Shown here: positions 53,703-64,000 of the stretch, one piece after another
Numbering within the stretch: position 1 is the stretch's first letter
Layout: each line of letters opens with the position of its first letter
Assembly (NCBI RefSeq): GCF_901709675.1
Contig: NC_051107.1
Coordinates: 6,822,001-6,886,000, forward strand
Length of the DNA: 64,000 nucleotides
From: Syngnathus acus
Taxonomy: Eukaryota > Chordata > Actinopteri > Syngnathiformes > Syngnathidae
Direction of reading: 5' to 3'
Notes under the pieces: generated by a model
The model's database searches: none
The model's input: the letters and a program-made list of their open reading frames with translations, nothing else
Told to the model about the DNA's origin: nothing
Program-made: the position numbers and the translations under genes

Positions 53703-56700
53703 TCAGTCAGGACAAGAAAGGTCGTCTCCGTCGGCCAACTTCCTGTAGAGGCGCGCCAGCTGCTCGGGCGTGGGCCTTTTGGAGTCGGGCGTGCATGCCA
53801 CGTCAAAATCGGACGAGGACTGCGAGGAGGGAGGCGGCTCGTCCGCTTCCGAAGCGTCGCGCTTCTGCCAAGAATGATCGGAGGCGGACAGCGAGAGAGA
53901 GAAGTCGGCGACGTCGTCGTCGTCGTCTTCCCGCTCGCTCGACGGCCCGGAGAGTGCGGGGCTAAAGGGGCGACGGGCCTGCCGTTGGCCGTTGAGGTTG
54001 TTCTGGCTGTCCACGGTGAAGAAGTCCTCCCATTTGGGCGGCTCGCCGCAGGGGCTTCCCCTTTGACCCAGCCATTTAGTCTGGTCTCGGTCGCTTTGCT
54101 CGTCCTCCTCGCTGTCGTCATCGTCGTTGGACTCGGTGCAGTCCATGAAGTTGTTGATGTCGCTGCGGTCGCGTGCGACGAGCCACAGTGAGTTTTCCTC
54201 GGGGGTGGCGTGGGGCGCGGTGTGGGGCGTGGCCTGGGGCGCGGCCCGGGGCGCTCTGTGCTCTGTCAAAAAGCCAGGAGTGATTAGCACACGCTAGCGC
54301 TAACGGGAAGCTCAACATGGACACACCGTCGGGGTGATGCCGACTCGTCCGTGGCAGCTTCTTCGGCAAAGCCGCCGCCAGGCCATCAAAGAGGTCGTCG
54401 TCGCTGTCTGGATCTGCTGAGACAAAGACGAGTGTGAAGGAAGTTGCCTTCAAGGCTAGGAGGTGGGTTTGTGTTGTGATGTGCTATTTGAGGTGTGTGT
54501 AGTTGTGACGCTTCTTTGAGTTAAGTGTCTGTGTGGCATGTCTGTGATGTGTGTTTTTCAGTTGCGTGACGCACCATTGAGACGTGCTTCTACGTTGCGC
54601 ACGTTTTGGCTTTCTGCTCAGCATCTTAGCACCTGTGGGTGTGTTTTTGTGGTGCGTCTCACCATCAGGCGGCGCCGTTGTCAGTGTGGCGAGGCGGCGG
54701 CGGCGTTTGAGCAGGCCCAGCGGTTTGTAAGCCAAGTCATCCCGCGGCCGCTTCCTGCACGTCATCCGGAGCCTGCCGGACGGACGGACGGAAGGAAGGA
54801 AGGAAGGAAGGAACATTTTGCCACTTTTACCACGTGAGGAGGTTTTGTGGGCTTTACCACTCACATGCGTGTGACCTCGGCGAGGGTGCTCCCCATGGGG
54901 ACCACGTTGGGGAAGACCTGCACGGGCTGCAGGTAGGACAGAAAGTCTTTGACCTGATGGGGAGGGGGCAGAATTAGCCACGCGACTGTGACATCTTGTG
55001 AAATTGAAATTCCATGGGCCAACCAGGTGTGACCTCACTGACCTCGCAGTAGGACGAGTGGAAGCTGAAGCAGGCTCGGAAGGCGTCGTTCCCCGACCTG
55101 CAAAAAGGAGAAGAGCATGAGCGAGAGGACGGACGGACGGGCTGATGGCCAGCAGGGGCCTTACTTGATGACCACGTCGCTGGCGTGCGTCCTCTCCCCG
55201 AACCACATGGTGGACGGCTTGATGCTGAGCACACGCAGGTCGGCGCCAGTGCCGCAGGCGCACGGCAGCCGGTTGCCGTGGACGTACTGTTGACTCTAGC
55301 CCAAAACAAACTTTGAGCCGCGCTGTCCTTGAGGCGCACGCGCGCGGCTTTGCAGCGTCACCTTCCGGTGTCGGCAGGCGTGAATCTGCGTCCGGCGCTC
55401 GCAGGTCACGTAGCTCAGGATCTCCGGCATCCTCCGGAACATCAGAAGGTTGTCCACGTGCACCTGAGGGCGGCAAGACGCTAAGGCACAAGGTGTGTGT
55501 GTGTGTGTCTTTGAGGGGCGTGTGTTTACCCGCGTGTTGAACTCCTGGCCCAGCCTGGTGAACAAGTACTCGTAGCCGTAGGCCGCCTTGCAGTTTAGCC
55601 AAACCACGTGCAGGGCGCTGCGGGCGATCCAGTCGCCCACCAGACGCACGATAGCGCTCACGCACGTCTCCTGCACACGCAAGCCAAGCGCTGGCTGAGG
55701 CTCAGCTTTCCCTTGTTTTTCCCAAATGTCATGCTGATGCGTTCACGTGGAAAATTGGAAAAATGTCCCCCCCCCCCCCCCCCCGTTCCTTTTTTTGTAT
55801 GAAGCCAAATAAAGGCGAGATATGTTTGGACGATTCGGTTTTGCGTTTACCCGGGAAGGAATCTGGTAGAAGCGCGGGTCAAAGAAGGTGGAGTCCACGT
55901 ACACGCTCTGGATGTCCTTCACCCTGCCGCCCGAATGCAGATGTTCCATCCTGGCGACGTCTCCCAGGGCCAGCCTGAAGTCTCCCGTGTACAACACGTT
56001 TCCACGGCGGCCTTCAAACAGGAACCTGAAGAAGGCAGCGGCGGCGTCATCGGCGGGTTTCCGAGCTCTTCTGGCCATCGTGACTTACATGACGGATCCG
56101 GGACAGTGTCCGGCAGGGAGCAGCGTCACCACCAGCTCCTCGCTCTGCACGCCGGCACAGTTCACGTTTTGCGAGAGTTGGCGGGCAAGAAACGGCCGTT
56201 TGGGCGCAAGGCCGCCCATCTCACCTCTCCTGACGCCTCGTCCACCAGCGAAATCTGAGTGGGGCTCTCCAGCTCCAAGGGAACCTCCAGATAAAATAAA
56301 TAAGTTTGGTCAATCTTTGAAGAACCGGTCATACTTTTGCACGGCACTTGAGAAGAATGGCTACTTGAAAGAGCCATGAGCACAAAAGATGGCGCACGTA
56401 ACTGCACGTCTTACAATGTACTGCTCCCAGAAGAGGTGCTTGCGGCTGCTCAGCAGAAGTTCTTTGCTCACCGGCGAGCAGTACAGTTTGACTCGACTGC
56501 TGAAAAAGAGCACAGCCACATTAGAGCGGAATTGTGTTTTGGGTGGCTACGAGTTGGTGATCAAATGTGCGCGTCGAGCTCTATCCCATCGAGTGTTCCG
56601 TGCGCTGCACTTTTGCCCGCCCGCCCATCGATGGGCTTCGATGCGATCGATACTTGCGAGGGGCAAATACTCAAGTCTTCCTTCTACGTCACCACCTCAG

Positions 56701-57064
56701 CATCATCTCTCCTCTGCTTCCTCCCTGGGAAGGAGCAAAGGAGCGAGCGCTCTTGTACATTGGAATCACCTCGAGCGCAGTCTTCGCTTCAGTTTGGGAC
56801 CTTTAATCCCTCTCATGTGATCTGATGGCGCAGACAAAGAAAGGTTTCGCTATTTTGCTTTTCGATCGCCCAGGCGGGCGGGCAGGCAGCCGGGCAGGCA
56901 GGCAGGCAGGCAGGCAGGCAGGCGTGCGAGCTGCCGACGAGACGACCTCCCTCACCTTTGTGACAGTGCGACAAGAAGTAGGCCCGTGCGTGCAAATTGT
57001 CACGGTCGAAGCAATCCAGAGAAATGTTCGGATATTCCTTCATTCGACCGGCAAACGAGCTCAT
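53703..57064 (-). CDS. dclre1c: Artemis nuclease (DNA cross-link repair 1C)
   Basis: Artemis is the DNA-PKcs-activated endonuclease that opens V(D)J hairpins and trims ends in non-homologous end joining. Fourteen exons, 5' to 3', join in frame: 56956-57064, 56770-56821, 56415-56496, 56225-56284, 56089-56144, 55851-56025, 55530-55670, 55362-55463, 55165-55295, 55043-55097, 54865-54953, 54663-54772, 54327-54416 and 53703-54262. They give 603 residues. The metallo-beta-lactamase motifs are intact: HCHKDH at 33-38 (same numbers as human), AGHCPGS with His 114, and TGDFR with Asp 135. The beta-CASP part has [21 protein letters not shown] and FSFHSSY. The last exon is acidic (DDDDSEEDE) with [12 protein letters not shown] near the end. 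The tail is about 90 residues shorter than human (692), with loss confined to the disordered regulatory region. Confidence 0.97.
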
Positions 57065-58493
57065 GTTGGCATCGATACGCCCGTGAAAGCCAATGAAAAG
57101 AATCCACTTTCTGGTATTGTCACCTAATCTGCCCTCCCTCCTCGGTCAAGTGTACACTGAGTCCTAAAGTGTACAGGGTGTTCGGGGGCGCACCGACGGA
57201 TGTGTTTACGTCACGGGTTTGCGCCGCGGTGTTGAACCTGCGTCATCAAACATGGCGGCACCGGTTGCGTTGCTGCTTTAATCGGGGGGCGCTGATGGTG
57301 TAGTTTTGGCGCTGAAACGGGAATTTTATACCGAACGTCGCCACTTTCCCCTTATTTTGGTCAAATCGTCAGTTTGGCATCGGGGCTCAGGCGAAATGGG
57401 GAACAAGGACGCGGAAGGGGCGGGGCGACTGCGCAGTTGGAGCTGCGAAATAGGACACCCTGCGCATCCGTCCTCGGACCCTCAACGAGGCTACGCCCTC
57501 CGAGGCCAGTTCGAAGGCTGGGTCCTCCGCCTCCGTGGACCGCATAAGCCGTGGCAAATTTGGACAGGCGGACTAGCTTTGTATGAATGAATAGGCAACG
57601 TCCTTCAACGCACAATTCATGTTCTATGTCTCTATTTTTTAGAGACGTGCCATTCCAGTCCGGCAGGTGGCGCTAATGGGCATATAGGCAGGTTGTTGGC
57701 TGCAACTTAACGCGAGGAAGAAGTAGTGTTGTCGTCATCTTCATCATTAGCAGCAGCAGCAGCAGCATCTGCTGCCATAATACAGGATTCATGCACACAA
57801 TATACTGTAGAGTTCTATGTCCTTCGAAATCCTGCGTTAGAGGAGGTCGACTCTTGAACCACACTCCAGTCCAGATGGTGGCGGTAATGCTCCGTCAAAA
57901 TCTGATTGCCAACCGCCATTAGACACAGAAGAAGTAGATTGTAGCAACGTGCTAATGGCAGCAACCGGTCAACGAGGACGGCCTTTTCCTTATCCTTGAT
58001 CTTTTTCTTTTTGCGCAAGTGGCCGTTCGTGGAAGTGACACCAAGTAAGTTTCAACTTCGGGAACGTCCCGAACTCGAATCTTCGCTGAGCGGTTGAGGG
58101 AAACATGTCGAATTTAAGCCGTGACAGTGAGAGCATGGAGTCCAATTCGTTTTCGGTTGAATGGAGGTAGTCTGCGGTGGGTGCCAAAATACAATTGTAA
58201 GCCTAATTTAACTTGACAAACCAGAAAATGTTGACTGCGGAGAGCCAAAAATGCTGACGAAATTTCAAGCTCGCTCAACAGTTGTCGATGAATTTAAAAA
58301 TCGACTAGCTGTCGATTAGTCGTTTAATAGTTGCGCGAGGATATTGAAGTAAACTGTGGACAAATCCAGAAGGATTGTCTGGATTCCATTTTGGGAGTTG
58401 AGTCTGGTGCGTCATTGGAGCATTCATTTGAGAACGCTCCAGTTGTAATGATGGACACATTTGGAAAATGCCACACCTTTCCTTGTGCACAGG
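57065..58493. other. Divergent promoter region dclre1c/sco2
   Basis: About 1.4 kb separates the two start codons. The stretch near 57190-57300 is GC-rich with ACGTCAC and ATGGCGGC, likely the dclre1c promoter. A donor-like site CACCAAGTAAGT near 58039-58050 could end a non-coding first exon of sco2, since the sco2 ATG lies just after an acceptor. A 94-codon open frame at 57306-57590 has no recognised domain. Confidence 0.45.
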
Positions 58494-59804
58494 ATGTCAT
58501 TCAGGGCGCTCAGGGGCCTTGCGGCGGATCTCCGTGCAAGTTTGGGGCCGACGAGGACGTCGCGCGAGGCTCGGCGGAATGTTGTCGCCACGCAGCCCCC
58601 CGCCCGTCTCTTGTCGCAAGGCAAACGCTCGCCGGCCAAGCTGAAGCTGAGGACGCGTGTGGCGGTGTCGCTGCTCCTGGGCGGCGGGCTCCTGGCGGCG
58701 TGGGCGCTGGCGGACGCCGAGAAGCGGCGGGAAGAGCAGCGGACGCGCGCCGAGCAGCTGCGGCGGGCGGCGCTGGGTCAGGGCGACTTTAGCCTGGTGG
58801 ACCACCGCGGGCAGCGCCGCACCAAGCGAGACTTCCTGGGCCGCTGGGTGCTGCTCTACTTTGGCTTCACGCGCTGCCCCGACATCTGCCCCGACGAGCT
58901 GGACAAGATGAGCGCCGTCGTGGCCGAGCTGGACGCCGACGCCTCGCTGCCGCCCGTGCAGCCGCTCTTCATCACCGTCGACCCCGAGCGCGACCACGTG
59001 GAAGCGCTGGCCCGCTACGTTCAAGACTTTCACCCTCGAATGGTAAGTCGCAAACGTGGCCAGGCGACCCGCGGCGAATTGACCGCCTCAAGAGTTTGGG
59101 CCGCTCCACCAAAAGACGCCGGATGCGACACCATTGTTGAATACAGCCGTTGCGAAAGAATTGACATCTTTATTTTCTGAGGAAAGATGTCACTTGTTTA
59201 TTTCATGCGGCAAGTTCAGCGTGTGCTTTGCCAAGTCGTGATGCAGCTTCAAGTTTGCGTCGGACTGGTGAAATTCAGATCAAAGTGAGCGAGTCCTTGA
59301 CAAAATGTCTTTTGTCTCCAAAATTTGAGGGTCGGGGAAAAAAATCAAATGTGTCAAAGGATGTCAAAAGTCAAAGTCTGCTTTATTGTCAATTCCTTCA
59401 CACGCCAAGACACACAAAGAGATCGAAATAACGTTCCCACTATCCCACGGTGACAAGACATAGTACACAATATACATACAAGTAAACAACACAAAAAGGC
59501 ACAAACAATGAATACATAAGAGTGAAGTGATGTCTTTGCGCTTCCTTGTCAAGCTGCAATATGTGTCACCCGGCAGGTGGGCCTGACCGGCACGTCGGAG
59601 GAGGTGCAGGAGGCGGGCCGCCACTACCGTGTCTACGCCAGCCGCGGCCCGCCGGACCAGGACGGCGACTACCTGCTGGACCACTCCATCCTCATCTACC
59701 TGCTGGGTCCCGACGGACTCCTGGTGGACTACTACAACCGTTTGAAGGACAAGGAGCACATGGCTCAAAGCGTCCGCCGCCACATGGCCGAGCGGCGCGG
59801 GTGA
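58494..59804 (+). CDS. sco2: Cytochrome c oxidase assembly factor SCO2
   Basis: SCO proteins sit in the mitochondrial inner membrane and deliver copper to the CuA site of cytochrome oxidase subunit II. Two exons encode 258 residues: 58494-59042 and 59577-59804. The ATG follows an acceptor (CTTGTGCACAG) by one base, so an upstream non-coding exon is likely; MSFRALRG fits a transit peptide start rich in Arg. A membrane span lies about 56-74. The copper site is CPDIC at 128-132 with His 219 in LLDHSI. LPPVQPLFITVDPERD, RYVQDFHPRM, GLTG and SVRRHMAE match SCO2 better than SCO1. Human SCO2 has its coding sequence in one exon, so the intron after codon 183 is notable. That intron carries a reversed repeat at 59368-59520. 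Confidence 0.92.
59368..59520 (-). mobile_element. Fish LINE/SINE 3' end in sco2 intron
   Basis: The block starting AAGTCAAAGTCTGCTTTATT and containing GAGATCGAAATAACG and CCCACGGTGACAAGACATAG is a widespread fish retroelement end, here in reverse orientation. Recognition is by memory of the motif. It lies wholly in the sco2 intron, ending about 55 bp before exon 2. Confidence 0.6.
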
Positions 59805-60313
59805 CCCGACGGCGCCGGCCGTCGTCCCGCCTGGGAAATGACTTGGCTACTTTGAGCGGGAAGCTACCGTATTTCCACAGAAGTGTCCGACGCAGACGTT
59901 CCCGTCAAACGAGAACATTATGAAAAGCGGGAAGAAAACACAAGCAAGCGGGGCATTGTGTTCAAAGGAAAAAGAAAAAAAACGGATGAAAAACAAGAGG
60001 GATGTTTCCAAGAAAAAAAAAACCAACTAGGTAAATTTGCCAATATGCACGGGTTAACTGTATTGTTTGTTTTTATTGCCATGTCTGTTCCCATATGTAT
60101 TAAAAAAAAAAAAAAAGGACCCAATTTTGCGTACCCCCATAAGACTGTGGCAGTAAAAATGAAAGTTATTTTCAGAAACGAACGAGTTGTTGATCGTTTC
60201 ATTGATCTTGTCGACAGTGTGGGATGAAACAAAGGTTCCGCCTCCTCGTTTCTGGTCGGACACAGCTCGCACGGGGCGCAAATGCGGAAGCAAGGTCGCA
60301 GCGCGTCGTCGGC
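59805..60313. other. Short interval sco2 to cradd
   Basis: It contains the sco2 3' UTR and the cradd promoter. A-rich runs occur near 59960-60030 and a poly-A near 60102-60115. No exon is seen and no clear AATAAA was found. Confidence 0.5.
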
Positions 60314-61469
60314 ATGGATCCAGTCCACAAGGAAGTTCTGCAGAAGCTGCGCGTGGACCTGTCCGAGCAGTTGCTGGTGTCAGACGGCGTGCTGCTGCCC
60401 TTCTTGTACCAGGAGGACATCCTGACGGCCGCGCAGGTGGAGGACATTTTGGCGGAGAGCAGCGAGCGGAAGCGCTGCCTCAGGCTCCTCGACGTGTTGC
60501 CCAAGCGCGGCCCGAAAGCCTTCGCGTGCTTCCTCCGAGCTCTCGACGACTTTGCCTGGCTCCGAGACCGACTGCTGCAAGAGCTCGACGTCCGGACCGG
60601 GACCGCACCGCACGAGGCTCCGACGAACCGCCTTGAGACCACCGGTATGACGTCACACGGTGACGTTCCTTTTGTTTACATTGAATCATTCACACTCAAG
60701 TCTGAAAAGGATGATTTCACTTGCGCTCGAATATTTGAATTCGCGAAGCAGTCCTTTCGAAGTCTCTGACGTCATTAACGGATGACTTCTTGTTTCATTC
60801 ACACTTCATTTGAATATTCTACGACGTCCTTTATTCCGTTTGAACAGTGTAGGAATCTGAAGTGGAACCTCAAGACTCGAGTTTTAGGCAATCATTTAGA
60901 TGAGAAAAGCCCAAGTTCTTGCTGACGTCAATTGTTTTAATAAAAAAAGAAAGCAGACTTGTTTATTTTAATACATTAATAAATCTTTCTCATTTTCATC
61001 ATTCCATCTTTTTCCCCCACAAATGTCCTAATGACTTGATCAATGTATTCAGCGCCAATGTAAAAATGAAACCCGAATTGTTCACATGGGAATGAGCGAA
61101 GCGGGAGGAGGAGGAAAAGCGGAAAAGGCGAGCGGCACTTGACTGACGTTTGTTGCCTTTGTGTGTTTCGCATCAGAGGGCTTTCCCGAAGAGGTGGCCC
61201 GGCGAGTCCCTTCCGAGCGGCACCTTTCGGGTCTGGCGACGGCGCTGGGAGGCGAGTGGGAAGCCGTGGCGATGGACCTGGGCGTGTCGTCGGCCGCCCT
61301 CTTCCGTTGCCGTGCCGACCACGCGCTCAGTTGCCACGACGCCGCGCTGGCCGCCCTGTTGCTGTGGCGACGCTCGCAAGGCAAAAACGCCACCGCGCGA
61401 CGACTGCAGCAAAGTCTACGGGCCGCTGGCGTCCACTCGTCAGTACTGCGGGACATTATGATGTCGTGA
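60314..61469 (+). CDS. cradd: CRADD/RAIDD adaptor (CARD plus death domain)
   Basis: CRADD links caspase-2 to PIDD in the PIDDosome. Two exons encode 207 residues (human 199): 60314-60644 and 61177-61469. The start MDPVHKEVLQKL was chosen by homology with human MEARDKQVLRSL; an upstream in-frame ATG at 60224 is weaker. The CARD covers about 1-90, with LLPFLYQEDILTAAQVEDI and RGPKAFACFLRALDD as in human LPSRGPKAF. The death domain occupies the second exon, with EEVARRVPSERHLSGLATAL, GEWEAVAMDLGVSSAALFRC and a terminal helix. The domain-per-exon plan is neat and the single intron is phase 1. Confidence 0.94.
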
Positions 61470-61594
61470 CCGAGTCCCGAGCCTCCTTTTATGTTTATTT
61501 TCATCGTTATTTTTATTTATTATTTCACATTCTGTCACACCTTTGAGACTGGACTCGGATAAAAAAAACCCAAAAAAAAAAACAAGTGGCTGCT
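61470..61594. other. Overlapping convergent 3' ends
   Basis: Only 125 bp lie between the stop codons of cradd (+) and the next gene (-). TTTATT at 61493-61498 and 61512-61517 reads AATAAA on the - strand, so the - strand transcript may end inside the cradd 3' UTR. A-rich runs occur near 61560-61582. Confidence 0.5.
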
Positions 61595-63839
<2,245 letters not shown>

Positions 63840-64000
63840 TCTCTGCGACACGCAAGCGTCAGCGGGCGCCTCGGAGGCTTTGAGACCCCCGTGGAAACTC
63901 TGCGCCGTTGCCGCCGACGCGGTGCTGGGCTTCCTTGACATCCTGTCGGACCAAGACGGAGAGCTTTTATCGCCAAAGTGCGCCGGTCGGCGAGGAAGAT
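63840..64000. other. Right edge: 5' flank of the unknown gene
   Basis: It contains the 5' UTR and proximal promoter of the - strand gene starting at 63839. Nothing else is seen. Confidence 0.4.

Noticed and set aside
57306-57590. 94-codon frame between dclre1c and sco2
   Set aside because: It has no recognised motif and lies in GC-rich promoter-like DNA; support is too weak for a gene.

Overview
The window is ordinary nuclear DNA of a ray-finned fish with a compact genome. It holds thirteen spliced protein-coding genes in 64 kb. Introns are mostly about 80-150 bp with GT-AG borders, GC-rich exons alternate with (GT)n and (GCGT)n arrays, and gene order matches vertebrate blocks. Exon borders were set by reading splice sites and reading-frame phase by eye; every multi-exon gene below closes in frame. 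A pufferfish- or pipefish-like species is an inference from gene compactness, not a demonstrated identity.

Layout. 1.6-5.1 kb: mdm1 (+), a centriole/microtubule protein. 5.9-12.5 kb: a class II cytokine cluster on the + strand, il22, an interferon-gamma-related gene and ifng1. 15.4-16.2 kb: a non-autonomous hAT transposon. 17.7-22.0 kb: dyrk2 kinase (-). This is the vertebrate MDM1-IL22-(IL26)-IFNG-DYRK2 block, but no il26 is visible and the il22 to IFN interval carries a decayed LINE fragment. 23.5-31.5 kb: complete ptpro (-, 25 coding exons). 32.6-39.0 kb: two tandem tetraspanins of the tspan8 type (+), the second holding a solo LTR in intron 1. 42.2-51.1 kb: complete trhde ectopeptidase (+, 20 exons). 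53.7-57.1 kb: complete dclre1c/Artemis nuclease (-). 58.5-59.8 kb: sco2 (+). 60.3-61.5 kb: cradd (+). 61.6-63.8 kb: an unrecognised ten-exon gene for a small predicted type II membrane protein (-).

The genes do not form an operon-like pathway. The functional group is the cytokine cluster: il22, the IFN-gamma relative and ifng1 share phase-0 introns, and all have AU-rich 3' untranslated regions typical of unstable cytokine mRNAs. Relative to mammals the window joins parts of human 12q15-q21, 12p12, 10p13, 22q13 and 12q22, so it crosses several ancient rearrangement borders.

No prokaryotic features, CRISPR arrays or RNA genes were recognised. The most unusual signals are the missing il26, a cluster of four RFX-type X-box palindromes in a trhde intron, a GC-AG intron and a conserved 28-codon cassette exon in ptpro, the unidentified membrane protein gene, and two well-bounded transposon insertions with target-site duplications.
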